The translations under genes and the position numbers were made by a program. Positions 9,697 to 19,645 of a stretch of 64,000 nucleotides of DNA are shown one piece after another. The notes under the pieces were generated by a model. It had not been told where the DNA came from and searched no databases. It saw only the letters and a list, made by a program, of their open reading frames with translations. Where the stretch lies: the NCBI GenBank assembly GCA_009784575.1, contig WRBK01000004.1, positions 1 through 64,000 of the forward strand, in the 5' to 3' direction. Source of the DNA: Defluviitaleaceae bacterium. Lineage in GTDB: Bacteria > Bacillota > Clostridia > Lachnospirales > WRAX01. Positions within the stretch are counted from its first letter, which is position 1; every line of letters begins with the position of its first letter.

Positions 9697-10418
9697 ATGA
9701 AAGCATATAAAAAAGAATATGATTTTACTTATACATCTGGGGCTTTTGCGACCATTGAAATGCTACTGGCAAAACCTTGGATTGCTGAAAAAATTTATAT
9801 ACATTCTAACTTTGTAGATAAATATGGGCTGGTTCAGCTTTGCAAAGATTTGAATGTGGATTATGAATACAATGATACCGTTTTTAGAAGAGTTAATCAA
9901 AAAGAAAATAGCTATGTTTTGGGAAAGTTTTTAAAATATCTCTCCAAGCTTGATGATGAATTGCCGCATATTGTTTTGGTGAATCCTACAGACATGGGAA
10001 ATTTAGGAACAATAATTAGAACACTGGTAGGTTTTGATATTATCAATCTTGCGATTATAACTCCTGCTACGGATATTTGGAATCCTAAGGTGGTTCGTGC
10101 TTCCATGGGGGCATTTTTTCAGATGAAAATCGAGCTGTTTTCATCTTTCGCTGGATACTGCCAGAGGTTTTTGGGCATCACATATATCCTTTTATGTTGG
10201 ATGGTAAGCTAGAGCTGGATATTGGCAATTGCCCGCAAAACTTAGCCTTGTATTCATTAGTGTTTGGGAATGAAGCAACGGGTCTGCCTGATGATTTTAG
10301 ACATTATGGCACAAGCGTAAAGCTACCTCAGTCATCAAATGTGGATTCTTTGAATTTGTCTATTGCTGTTGGTGTGGGTGCATTTATATTTTCGCAATTT
10401 CAAGCCAAAAGGAGCTAG
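9697..10418 (+). pseudogene. TrmH/SpoU-family RNA methyltransferase, frameshifted at T5 run
   Basis: N-part 9697-10212 (HIVLVNPTDMGNLGTIIRT) and C-part to 10418 (YSLVFGNEATGLPDDF, SNVDSLNLSIAVGVGAF) lie in different frames; one extra T at 10168-10172 restores ...QRFFGHHIYPFMLDGK. Confidence 0.8.
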
Positions 10419-10424
10419 AGGGCT

Positions 10425-11051
10425 ATGGTGATATGGAACGATTTGGAGAAACCATGGAAACTTGCAATGGAGTTAGCATGGGAATCCTTTAAATCTGGGT
10501 CATTGCCCATTGCGGCGGTAATTGTGGATTTAGATGAAAATGTGGTGGCTATTGGGCGCAACCGCATACTAGAGCCGCATTTTAAGAATAGAAAGATGGC
10601 TCATGCGGAAATGACTGCGCTAATGGATTTGGACTACAACGAGCATCCAGAAATCCGTAAATATACTATGTATGCCACACTGGAGCCTTGCCCTATGTGC
10701 ATGGGAACTATTGTTATGAGTGATGTGCGAAAGTTGCGCATAGCAAGTAGAGACCCTTGGGCAGGAGCGGTGGGGATATGCGAGTTTCCGTATATAGCCA
10801 GCAAGAATATGGATATAATCTTTGAAGATAGCGATATGTCAAAGATTATTACGGTGGTGTATCTATACAGGTTACTTGAAGGATATAGAACAAATGCTGT
10901 AAATTTTATGAAGTCGCTTGCTAAACATTTTCCTATTGAGATAGAATTTGCGCAGAAATTGTTATCTGAAAATGTACTTAGAGATTTTGCCGATAACGGC
11001 ACTAACATAGAAGAAGCATACAATTATTTAGGAGGGAAATTATCACTATGA
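10425..11051 (+). CDS. nucleoside deaminase (cytidine/deoxycytidylate deaminase-like fold) with C-terminal extension
   Basis: HAEMTAL and PCPMCMG zinc motifs. Confidence 0.85.
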   Translation: MVIWNDLEKPWKLAMELAWESFKSGSLPIAAVIVDLDENVVAIGRNRILEPHFKNRKMAHAEMTALMDLDYNEHPEIRKYTMYATLEPCPMCMGTIVMSDVRKLRIASRDPWAGAVGICEFPYIASKNMDIIFEDSDMSKIITVVYLYRLLEGYRTNAVNFMKSLAKHFPIEIEFAQKLLSENVLRDFADNGTNIEEAYNYLGGKLSL

Positions 11052-12241
11052 AAATTCTAGTATTGAACTGCGGTTCTTCGTCGCTAAAGTATCAACTTAT
11101 TGACATGACAACCGAGGCGGCGTTGGCAAAAGGCTTGGTTGAGCGTATTGGCATTGCTGGCTCGCGCTTGGTGCATCAAAAAGAGGGCATGGACAAAGTT
11201 ACAATTGAATCTGATATTCCTAATCACGATGTGGCTGTAAAGCTTGTAATAGAGGCATTAATGGATGCTGGACATGGCGTTATTAGCGATGTTAGCGAAA
11301 TCAAGGCGGCTGGACATAGAGTTGTGCATGGCGGCGAATTCTTTACAAAATCTGCTATTGTTACAGATGAGGTTAAAAAAGCGATATCTGAATGTGTTGC
11401 ACTAGCACCTCTTCATAACCCGGCCAATTTAACTGGCATTGAGGCTTGTGAAAAATTGATGGGTGATACTCCGCAGGTAGCTGTATTTGATACGGCTTTT
11501 CATCAAACAATGCCAGAAAAGGCTTTCCTTTATCCCATCCCTTATGGTTTGTATGAGAAATACAAGATTCGTAAATATGGTTTCCATGGCACAAGCCACA
11601 ACTATGTTACCGCTCGTGCGGCGGCTATGCTTGGTAAGCCGATTGAACAATTGAAACTAATTTCTTGTCATCTTGGCAATGGTGCTAGTGTTTGTGCTGT
11701 GGATGGCGGCAAATCTGTGGATACTTCCATGGGCTTGACACCGCTTGAGGGCTTGATGATGGGTACGCGCTCGGGTGATATGGATCCTGCTGCTGTGGCG
11801 TTTATCATGGACAAAGAGGGCTTGACCACTAAACAAATGGAAAATCTTCTTAATAAAGAGAGTGGTGTGCTTGGTATTTCTGGTATCTCCAGCGACTTCC
11901 GCGATATTGAAGATGCTGTTGCCAAGGGCAATGAGCGTGCGAAAACTACGCTTGATATGTTCCATTATCGTGTTGCGAAATATATTGGTAGCTACGCAGC
12001 AGCTATGAATGGCGTAGATGCTGTTATTTTCACCGCTGGTGTTGGCGAGAATGGCACGGATACGAGACTTGCTATATGTGAATACCTTGGATATCTTGGC
12101 GTAAATGCTGATGAGGCTAAAAATAATGTGCGCGGCAAAGAAGTGGACTTCTCGGTGGATGGAGCTAAGGTTCGTGCTTTGGCTATACCTACTAATGAGG
12201 AGCTTGTGATTGCCAGGGATACACATGGTCTTTGCAAATAG
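11048..12241 (+). CDS. ackA: acetate kinase
   Basis: [32 protein letters not shown]. Confidence 0.97.
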   Translation: MKILVLNCGSSSLKYQLIDMTTEAALAKGLVERIGIAGSRLVHQKEGMDKVTIESDIPNHDVAVKLVIEALMDAGHGVISDVSEIKAAGHRVVHGGEFFTKSAIVTDEVKKAISECVALAPLHNPANLTGIEACEKLMGDTPQVAVFDTAFHQTMPEKAFLYPIPYGLYEKYKIRKYGFHGTSHNYVTARAAAMLGKPIEQLKLISCHLGNGASVCAVDGGKSVDTSMGLTPLEGLMMGTRSGDMDPAAVAFIMDKEGLTTKQMENLLNKESGVLGISGISSDFRDIEDAVAKGNERAKTTLDMFHYRVAKYIGSYAAAMNGVDAVIFTAGVGENGTDTRLAICEYLGYLGVNADEAKNNVRGKEVDFSVDGAKVRALAIPTNEELVIARDTHGLCK

Positions 12242-12263
12242 CATTGACGATTTGAAAAAGTGA

Positions 12264-12292
12264 TTGACAATATGTCAAGACTTTATTATAAT
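12264..12292 (+). promoter_or_regulatory. sigma-A promoter for yceD-rpmF-plsX-acpP-rnc
   Basis: TTGACA-N17-TATAAT. Confidence 0.85.
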
Positions 12293-12311
12293 GGTAGATT
12301 GTAGGGAAAAT

Positions 12312-12785
12312 ATGATTGATACAAGAAAAATAAAGCCAAATGAGAGCATTGTTATTGACCAAATAGTTGAAATAACGGTGTTACCTAAGCTTGATGCCGT
12401 CGAAGCTAAGATTGTTGTGGCTGGTCGGCTTAAAAATGTTGATGATATCTTTATGCTTGATGCACAGGCTGATTGTGAGATAAAGGCGGCATGTTCGAGG
12501 TGCTTGCGGTCTGTGGAGCAGCGGTTTCCTTTCCATATAAGTGAAAAATATGTGGAAGTGGAGAGGGCGGAGGGCGACGACATTGGTTTTTCTGATAAAA
12601 TGATTGATATTTTCCCTGCTATACAGAGAAACTTGTTACTTAATATTCCCATGAAACTACTGTGTGATGAAGATTGTGCAGGGTTGTGTTCTAAGTGCGG
12701 CAGAAACCTTAATGAAGGCGACTGTGACTGCGAGGGAGAGATTAACGAACAGTTTCGTGAGCTATTAGATTTATTTAAAGATTAA
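12312..12785 (+). CDS. yceD: YceD/DUF177 family protein
   Basis: CSRCLRSVEQ...; CDEDCAGLCSKCGRNLNEGDCDC; position before rpmF. Confidence 0.88.
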   Translation: MIDTRKIKPNESIVIDQIVEITVLPKLDAVEAKIVVAGRLKNVDDIFMLDAQADCEIKAACSRCLRSVEQRFPFHISEKYVEVERAEGDDIGFSDKMIDIFPAIQRNLLLNIPMKLLCDEDCAGLCSKCGRNLNEGDCDCEGEINEQFRELLDLFKD

Positions 12786-12798
12786 GGAGGTGTGTCAT

Positions 12799-12984
12799 AT
12801 GGCAATATGTCCAAAGGGTAAGATTTCTAAGGGCAGACGCGACAAAAGACGTGCTCAAAGCTGGAAAATAAGCACGGCTACGCTTATCAACTGTCCATCT
12901 TGCAATGAGCTTACTTTGCCGCATAGAGCTTGCAAATCTTGCGGTAACTACAAGCGCGTGGAAGTTTTGAAAGTTGGTAACTAA
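12799..12984 (+). CDS. rpmF: 50S ribosomal protein L32 (zinc-binding form)
   Basis: CPKGKISKGRRDKRRAQSWK; CPSCNELTLPHRACKSCGNYK. Confidence 0.95.
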   Translation: MAICPKGKISKGRRDKRRAQSWKISTATLINCPSCNELTLPHRACKSCGNYKRVEVLKVGN

Positions 12985-12986
12985 TT

Positions 12987-14018
12987 ATGAATGATGTCAT
13001 TGTTGCAGTGGATGCTATGGGCGGCGACCATGGCGCGCGAACCGTGGTTGCTGGTGCTATTTTAGCACTAGAAGGTGCTGATATCTCAAAGATTGTCTTG
13101 GTGGGGCGCGAAAGTGAGATTCGCCAAGCTTTGGATGCGGCAAACTATGATAAAAGCCGTATTGAGGTTGTTCATGCCGAAGAGGTTATAGGTATGAATG
13201 AAGCTCCTACAACCGCACTAAAATCTAAAAAGAATTCGTCTATCGTGGTTGGGCTAAATCTTGTAAAGGATGGTCGTGCCGCGGCTTTTGTGTCCGCTGG
13301 CTCTACGGGTGCGGTTTTGGCGGGTGGCACGACTATTGTTGGTCGCATAAAGGGCATAGCCAGACCTGCGCTTGGCGTGGTTTTTCCCAGCACAAAGGGT
13401 TATACATTTCTGGTGGATGCTGGCGCAAATGTAGATGCCAAGCCTGAGTATTTATTGCAATTTGCGCAGATGGGTTCTGTTTATATGGAATCTCTAATGG
13501 GCATAAAAAATCCTAGAGTGGGTCTGATAAATGTTGGTGCAGAGCGCGAAAAGGGCAATATGCTAACAAAAGAAGCGTATGGCTTGCTGGAAACTGCGGA
13601 CTTGAACTTCATAGGCAATGTAGAGGGTCGCGAAATACCGCTTGGAGCGGTGGACGTAGCCGTTTGTGATGCTTTTGTGGGCAATATTATCCTAAAGTAT
13701 TCCGAAGGGTTTGCCAAGGGCATAATGTCTATGCTAAAAGAAGAGCTGATGTCTAGCGGCATCTCGAAACTTGGAGCTTTGTTATCTAAGCGGGCATATG
13801 GCAGATTGCGCAAGCGTTTTGACTATACAGAAGTAGGCGGCGCACCATTTGTTGGACTTAATGGACTTGTGGTAAAGGCTCATGGTAGCTCTAATGAATT
13901 AGCTATAAAAAATGCTATCAAGCAGTGTGGTAAGTTCATAAAAGCTGATGTTGTGGGTAAAATTAAAGATAAAATTGATTCTAACAAATCTGAAAGGACG
14001 GAAGACTATGGAATTTGA
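12987..14018 (+). CDS. plsX: phosphate acyltransferase PlsX
   Basis: [24 protein letters not shown]. Confidence 0.95.
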   Translation: MNDVIVAVDAMGGDHGARTVVAGAILALEGADISKIVLVGRESEIRQALDAANYDKSRIEVVHAEEVIGMNEAPTTALKSKKNSSIVVGLNLVKDGRAAAFVSAGSTGAVLAGGTTIVGRIKGIARPALGVVFPSTKGYTFLVDAGANVDAKPEYLLQFAQMGSVYMESLMGIKNPRVGLINVGAEREKGNMLTKEAYGLLETADLNFIGNVEGREIPLGAVDVAVCDAFVGNIILKYSEGFAKGIMSMLKEELMSSGISKLGALLSKRAYGRLRKRFDYTEVGGAPFVGLNGLVVKAHGSSNELAIKNAIKQCGKFIKADVVGKIKDKIDSNKSERTEDYGI

Positions 14019-14235
14019 AAAAATTAGACAAATTATTGCAGAGCAGTTAGGCAAAGAAGAAAGCGAAATAGCTATGGAAACTAGTTTTAATGATGATTTG
14101 GGTGCGGATTCGCTTGACCTTTTCCAAATCATTTCTGAGCTAGAAGAAGCCTTTGACATGGAATTTCCACAAGACGACCTTGAGAAAATCAAGACTGTTG
14201 GTGATGCTGTAAATTATATACAATCTGCACAATGA
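14008..14235 (+). CDS. acpP: acyl carrier protein
   Basis: [28 protein letters not shown] phosphopantetheine site. Confidence 0.97.
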   Translation: MEFEKIRQIIAEQLGKEESEIAMETSFNDDLGADSLDLFQIISELEEAFDMEFPQDDLEKIKTVGDAVNYIQSAQ

Positions 14236-14921
14236 TGATAGCCAATTTTGAAGAAATTTTGGGATATTCGTTCAAAAATTCTGGCTTACTAGAACATGCA
14301 CTGATTCATAGTTCGTATATAAATGAAAATCGAATGAAACCCCAAGAACACAACGAAAGGTTGGAGTTTTTGGGGGATGCCGTTTTGGAGCTGGTGACAA
14401 GCGAGTACATTTTTACAAATTTCCAAGATATGGCGGAAGGTGAAATGAGCAAGCTTCGCGCGAGCGTTGTTTGTGAGTCTACACTTGCGAAATGCGCTAG
14501 AGAACGTAGCTTTGGCGAGTTTATCAAGCTTGGCAAAGGGGAAATGGTCAATGGTGGGCGTGAGCGTGAATCCATATTGGCTGATACATTCGAGGCTGTG
14601 ATTGGTGCTATATACCTTGATGGTGGATATGATGAAGCCAAGGGGTTTATTTTGTGTGCATTGGAAAATGATATACATTCCATGAAGGGTCTTACTTGGA
14701 TTTCAGACTGCAAGACACATCTTCAGGAGCAATTGCAAAAAAATAGCCAAGACCCGATAGAATACTATGTTGTCAATGAGGAAGGACCAGAGCATAATAA
14801 GATATTTACTGTGGAGCTGGCTCATGGCGGGCGTGTGATGGCGCAGGGTTCTGGGCGCAATAAAAAAGAGGCAGAGCAAGAGGCGGCAAGACATGCTATT
14901 GAGAAGTATGGGTTGCAATAA
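14232..14921 (+). CDS. rnc: ribonuclease III
   Basis: [21 protein letters not shown]; dsRBD at C-terminus. Confidence 0.96.
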   Translation: MMIANFEEILGYSFKNSGLLEHALIHSSYINENRMKPQEHNERLEFLGDAVLELVTSEYIFTNFQDMAEGEMSKLRASVVCESTLAKCARERSFGEFIKLGKGEMVNGGRERESILADTFEAVIGAIYLDGGYDEAKGFILCALENDIHSMKGLTWISDCKTHLQEQLQKNSQDPIEYYVVNEEGPEHNKIFTVELAHGGRVMAQGSGRNKKEAEQEAARHAIEKYGLQ

Positions 14922-14950
14922 TTTTTTGCAAAGAGACAGACGGAGATTCT

Positions 14951-15262
14951 GTGTTAAATGAAATATTCATTTCTTTTAACTTTGATTGGTGGATTGACTG
15001 CTTATTTTTGATTTCTTGGGCTTGGACACGGATGCCAAACAAGACTGAGGAAGCTTGCGTTGTACTCGTGGATGATAATACATCCAAACATTTCTATTTT
15101 GGGAGCTGTGGTTATAGACGCAATTTTATGAGAGGTCATTATATTTCTTTTGTGCTTGCAAAGAAGAAGGTGAATAAGAGATTTTTTCTTTCGGTAGAAA
15201 AGTATGGCGAAAAGCTTGAGATTGAGGTGGATGACAGAGGGGTTTGTAGAATAAGTGGCTAG
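14951..15262 (+). CDS. hypothetical small protein
   Basis: ORF 103 aa; resembles the next ORF weakly. Confidence 0.5.
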   Translation: MLNEIFISFNFDWWIDCLFLISWAWTRMPNKTEEACVVLVDDNTSKHFYFGSCGYRRNFMRGHYISFVLAKKKVNKRFFLSVEKYGEKLEIEVDDRGVCRISG

Positions 15263-15306
15263 AGTTTGTGAGGCTTGCTAGGTGAATTTGGGGGGAATTT
15301 GATTTA

Positions 15307-15639
15307 ATGCTAATATTTGAAGCCATTGCGTGGGGCGTCACAAAGTTTATAAGCAGATTTTGTACTGTGTATAAATACGAAGCACGAATTGTAAGAGTAT
15401 ACTACAGAGGAGACCTAGCAACGTCCGAGCAACACCACCTCTCGGGCTATCAAATTGATTTTAAAAGAGGCTATGATGTGACATTTTATCTCTTTTCGCG
15501 AGATAAGTACAAAAAGGTATTTGTGCCTAAGTCAAGCTGGAGATTTGGCTCAAAGGGTGAAGGTATTCTTTATTTGAGAGGTTCAATTTTCCTAGGTTTT
15601 GAGCCAAAAGAGCTTCACTCATTGGATGAGTCTGTTTGA
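15307..15639 (+). CDS. hypothetical small protein
   Basis: ORF 110 aa; FKRGYDVTFYLFSRDKYKKVFV resembles FMRGHYISFVLAKKKVNKRFFL of upstream ORF. Confidence 0.5.
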   Translation: MLIFEAIAWGVTKFISRFCTVYKYEARIVRVYYRGDLATSEQHHLSGYQIDFKRGYDVTFYLFSRDKYKKVFVPKSSWRFGSKGEGILYLRGSIFLGFEPKELHSLDESV

Positions 15640-16305
15640 TTTACGATTTATAATCCAACTGATATATGTCACAACCACTCCAACCACTACAGCCAACTGT
15701 GGCACAAATGGGAATTGCATAAAATGAAAAAACGATTCTAGCAGTTCATCTTCAAAAATCATATTGGCTGCAATATAGCCAAGATATCCTGCGGCTAGCG
15801 CGAAAAGCACTGCATAGCGATTTATTAGGTTTATAATGTATTCGCTTGCGATTAGTAATATAGGTACGGATATGGCAAAGCCCAGAAAAGCCATAGAAAG
15901 CCCATGGGCTGTAATGTTTCCAGCATCATCTACTACAATTGAAATAACGGCAATAACATTGTCTAAGGACATCGAAATATCTGCGGCTATTATTGTAAAA
16001 ATTACTTTGATAAACTTTTCGTCGCTTTTTACTTCTTTGTGATTACTTGTGTCACGAAGCATCTGCACTATTACATAAATTAGCATCATTCCGCCGATTA
16101 GACGTATATGTAGCCATGTTATGGTAAATAGCCAACCAACCATAAAAGTGAATACTAACTTTAATGCAAGCGAAAGCCAAATGCCAACAAGACGGGCAGT
16201 GTTGGCTTTTTTTGGTGTTAAACCGCGTGCGGCTAAAGCTATGACACTTATATTATCAAATGAAACTATGAGGTTGATTAAAATCACTTGTATCAGAGTT
16301 GACAT
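15619..16305 (-). CDS. TerC/YjbE-family integral membrane protein
   Basis: NLIVSFDNISVIALAARGL; ADISMSLDNVIAVISI. Confidence 0.85.
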   Translation of the reverse strand: MSTLIQVILINLIVSFDNISVIALAARGLTPKKANTARLVGIWLSLALKLVFTFMVGWLFTITWLHIRLIGGMMLIYVIVQMLRDTSNHKEVKSDEKFIKVIFTIIAADISMSLDNVIAVISIVVDDAGNITAHGLSMAFLGFAISVPILLIASEYIINLINRYAVLFALAAGYLGYIAANMIFEDELLESFFHFMQFPFVPQLAVVVGVVVTYISWIINRKSNRLIQ

Positions 16306-16416
16306 GAATTCACCCGCAGAAAATATTCTTGTTCAAAGATATGCCCAAGCTTTTGTAAATATTTCTTGCACGTGCCAAAATGTTATGGTATAATGTCTTT
16401 ACAATAATATTTTCGT

Positions 16417-16624
16417 ATGAAGGTTGCGGGAGAGCTTACTAGGAAAACGGTAGGCACCGAAGGAATAAGCGATGCTTTAGCCGAAATGTCGCGAAAATCT
16501 CAGGTAAACGAACCGCAGCTTGACGAAACTCTGGAAAGTCTTATTTGTCTTGCCTTTGCGGACAAAAGACACCGAAGGGGCAACTTTTACAGGAAACTCT
16601 CAGGTTTGATGACAGAGCAAAGGC
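16417..16624 (+). ncRNA. tandem glycine riboswitch (gcvT element)
   Basis: Two aptamers with cggGAGAGCTT...CACCGAAGG...ATCTCAGGTaaa and ...CACCGAAGGGG...AACTCTCAGGT; P1 of aptamer 1 and P1 of aptamer 2 (GCCTTTGC/GCAAAGGC) can be paired by eye. Confidence 0.95.
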
Positions 16625-16650
16625 TATTTCCTTTGTCCTGTCCTTTTTTA
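16611..16650 (+). terminator. riboswitch-controlled intrinsic terminator
   Basis: GACAGagCAAAGG-ctattt-CCTTTGtcCTGTC-CTTTTTTA. Confidence 0.9.
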
Positions 16651-16651
16651 G

Positions 16652-17047
16652 TTGAGAGCATTTGGAAAGAAAAGAGTGATTGATATAGACAAATTGCTTA
16701 CGAATAATCCTATGGCGGCAGAGCGGTATGTAAGCAGATTTGATATAAATCTGCTTAGGGGATATAGTGTTTTGGGCGTGCTAAAAGAAGTGAGGAATCT
16801 TGTGCATCAAGGCAATAGGCTGCTAACGCACCCTGTTACAAGCGGTACTGCGCCTAACGGCAACCCCTTTTGTTCTGTTGTGGTTTCAGCAGAGGCTGGC
16901 TCAACTGATTTCAATTCTGTGAGCATTATTGAAAATTCAATAGCTGTGCGCGAAAAAATAAGCATGAATTTGAAATTGCCAGATACAGCGATTGAGGACT
17001 TTATGTTAATAGATTGTGATATGATAGCAAAGGGCGGTACGATTTGA
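16652..17047 (+). CDS. grdX: GrdX family protein
   Basis: LLTNNPMAAERY; immediately upstream of grdE and downstream of glycine riboswitch; TTG start. Confidence 0.8.
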   Translation: MRAFGKKRVIDIDKLLTNNPMAAERYVSRFDINLLRGYSVLGVLKEVRNLVHQGNRLLTHPVTSGTAPNGNPFCSVVVSAEAGSTDFNSVSIIENSIAVREKISMNLKLPDTAIEDFMLIDCDMIAKGGTI

Positions 17048-17102
17048 TTTTGGTAGTAAATGATAGACAAGATATAATACACACCGATAAGGAGGGAACG
17101 AT

Positions 17103-18383
17103 TTGAAACTAACCATTGGCAATATTAGAATTACTAATATTGTACTGGGTGAGCAGAGCAAAGTCGAAAGCGGCACACTCTATGTAAACCCAAAGGAGCT
17201 GGAGGCAGTGGTGCTAGAAGATAGCAATATTGTTTCTGTAAAATTTGATGTGGCAAAGCCAGGTGAGAGTACCCGCATAACGCCTGTTAAAGATGTTATT
17301 GAACCACGCACAAAAGCACAAGGTGAGGGCGGCATGTTTCCTGGCGTTATTGCCAAAGTTGATACTGTTGGTAGTGGCGTGACACATGTGCTAAAAGGTG
17401 CTGCGGTTGTCACTGTAGGTAAGATTGTTGGCTTCCAAGAAGGCATTATCGACATGACTGGTCTAGGGGCGGAATATACACCGTTTTCTAAGACTATCAA
17501 TCTTGTGATGGATTTTGTGCCGCGCGATGGTCTTGCTGCTCATGATTATGAGAAATCATTGCGTCTTGCTGGTCTTAAAGCCGCATCATGGCTAGGGGGC
17601 TTGGGTAAAAATGTAAAACCTGATGAAGAGATTGTTTATGATTTCTCATCTGTGACTGAGGGCATCAAGAAATATCCTGACCTTCCGCGTGTGGGCTATG
17701 TGCAAATGCTACAATCCCAAGGTCTTTTGCATGATACCTATGTTTATGGCGTGGATATGAAGCAGTCTTTGACAACGATGATTTGCCCAACAGAGGTATT
17801 TGATGGAGCAATTATTAGCGGTAACTGTGTTTCTGCTTGCGATAAGAACACCACTTATCATCATCAAAATAATCCTGTCGTAACTGACCTTTTTGCGCGG
17901 CATGGTAAGGATTTGAATTTTGCTGGTATGATTATTACAAATGAAAATGTGTATCTTGCTGATAAGGAGCGTAGCAGTGATTGGACGGCAAAGCTTGTTG
18001 CTATGATGGGCTTTGACGGCGTTATAATCTCTCAAGAGGGCTTTGGTAATCCTGATACTGACCTTATCATGAACTGCAAGAAGGTTGAAGCTCTAGGTGT
18101 TGATACGGTTATCATCACTGATGAATATGCTGGACGTGACGGCACAAGCCAATCTCTTGCGGACGTTGACGTATCTGCAAATGCCGTGGTTACAGGCGGC
18201 AATGCTAACCAAGTTATTACTTTGCCTAAGTTGGACAAAGTTATCGGCACGCAAGAGTATGTAGATGTGATTGCTGGCGGCTTTGAAAACAATGTGCAAG
18301 CCGACGGTAGCATAGTTGTTGAAATTCAAGCCATTATCGGTGCTACAAACGAAATGGGCTTTAACAAAATGTCTGCACGATAA
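17103..18383 (+). CDS. grdE: glycine reductase proprotein GrdE (pyruvoyl precursor)
   Basis: GNCVSACDKNTTYHHQNNPV; family-typical N-terminus. Confidence 0.95.
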   Translation: MKLTIGNIRITNIVLGEQSKVESGTLYVNPKELEAVVLEDSNIVSVKFDVAKPGESTRITPVKDVIEPRTKAQGEGGMFPGVIAKVDTVGSGVTHVLKGAAVVTVGKIVGFQEGIIDMTGLGAEYTPFSKTINLVMDFVPRDGLAAHDYEKSLRLAGLKAASWLGGLGKNVKPDEEIVYDFSSVTEGIKKYPDLPRVGYVQMLQSQGLLHDTYVYGVDMKQSLTTMICPTEVFDGAIISGNCVSACDKNTTYHHQNNPVVTDLFARHGKDLNFAGMIITNENVYLADKERSSDWTAKLVAMMGFDGVIISQEGFGNPDTDLIMNCKKVEALGVDTVIITDEYAGRDGTSQSLADVDVSANAVVTGGNANQVITLPKLDKVIGTQEYVDVIAGGFENNVQADGSIVVEIQAIIGATNEMGFNKMSAR

Positions 18384-18385
18384 AA

Positions 18386-19606
18386 ATGGCAACGCGCAGT
18401 ATTATCCATGTGGATATGGATGCGTTTTTTGCCGCGGTGGAGATTTTGCATGACCCATCGCTTGCTGGCAAGCCGCTTATAATAGGTGCTTTGCCGCATG
18501 AGCGCGGCGTAGTGGCTACATGCAGCTATGAGGCTCGCGTATTTGGCGTTCGTTCCGCTATGAATATCAAAGAGGCATATAGGCTATGTCCGCATGGGAT
18601 TTATATGCATCCGAATGGTGGCAGATATGTGGAGGCATCTCGGCAGATTCATAAAATTTGGGATGATTATACAGATTTGGCGGAATATGTTTCTCTTGAT
18701 GAGGGATATTTGGATGTTACACATAGTGCGCATTTGTTTGGTGGAACTTCAAAAATTGGTCACGAGATAAAAGAGCGTACGCTTGATGAAATTGGGCTTT
18801 CGTGCTCTGTGGGCATTGGTTATTCTATGATGAGTGCTAAAATTGCCAGTGAAGAAGGCAAGCCTGGTGGCATTTTTGAAATTGCGGATGCGGAAGCTCT
18901 GCAACGGCTGATTATAGACCGCAATGTGCGTGTGATATATGGTGTTGGGGCTAAGTCGGCAGAGGTATTAGCGAAAAATGGCATACAAACTGTGCGAGAT
19001 ATTTTGGCTAATGTGGATAAAGTTCGTGACCTATTGGGCAAGCATGGGCATGATATTGTTCGGCTGTCAAACGGTGAGGATGTAAGGCGCGTGGCTACAC
19101 CGTCAAAGTCAAAATCTATTGGCAAAGAACATACATTCCAAAAGGATGTTACGGATTTTGAATATCTGCGTGATTCTTTACGGCTTATGGCAAAGCGGCT
19201 TAGCTTCAAGATTTGTATGGGTGGGCTTTCTGCCAAGACAGTTACGCTAAAGGTTACGTACGGCAATATGAAGCAGATAACGCGTAGCAAGACTGGCTCA
19301 CATGTTAGCAGCACGCGTGAGATATTTGAGATTGTGTCGGCTTTGCTTGATAAGGTAGAACGGCGACCTGTGCGGCTTGTGGGGATTAGCCTTGGTGGTT
19401 TGATGAATGAGTCTGTGGAGCAGATTAGTTTGTTTGATGCAGGAGCTGGCGACCAAAAGCTGCCCCTACAAGAGTTACTGTTAGAACTACATTATCGCTA
19501 TGGGTTAGACAAGATTGGCACGGCTCAGGAGATGTTGGCGCGTGAGAATTTGCGGGAACACTCTGGTGATGAAATAGAAGAAGATGGATTTAATAAACGA
19601 ATGTAA
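18386..19606 (+). CDS. dinB: DNA polymerase IV (Y family)
   Basis: IIHVDMDAFFAAVE; YSYEARVFGVRSAM-like; SLDEGYLDVT. Confidence 0.95.
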   Translation: MATRSIIHVDMDAFFAAVEILHDPSLAGKPLIIGALPHERGVVATCSYEARVFGVRSAMNIKEAYRLCPHGIYMHPNGGRYVEASRQIHKIWDDYTDLAEYVSLDEGYLDVTHSAHLFGGTSKIGHEIKERTLDEIGLSCSVGIGYSMMSAKIASEEGKPGGIFEIADAEALQRLIIDRNVRVIYGVGAKSAEVLAKNGIQTVRDILANVDKVRDLLGKHGHDIVRLSNGEDVRRVATPSKSKSIGKEHTFQKDVTDFEYLRDSLRLMAKRLSFKICMGGLSAKTVTLKVTYGNMKQITRSKTGSHVSSTREIFEIVSALLDKVERRPVRLVGISLGGLMNESVEQISLFDAGAGDQKLPLQELLLELHYRYGLDKIGTAQEMLARENLREHSGDEIEEDGFNKRM

Positions 19607-19645
19607 ATAACATCAGAATCAAGAAACATAAAGGAGGAAAGAGAC

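Noticed and set aside
12264-12311. ORF-track start of YceD at 12264
   Set aside because: That TTG is the -35 box of a consensus promoter; ATG at 12312 is the likely start.
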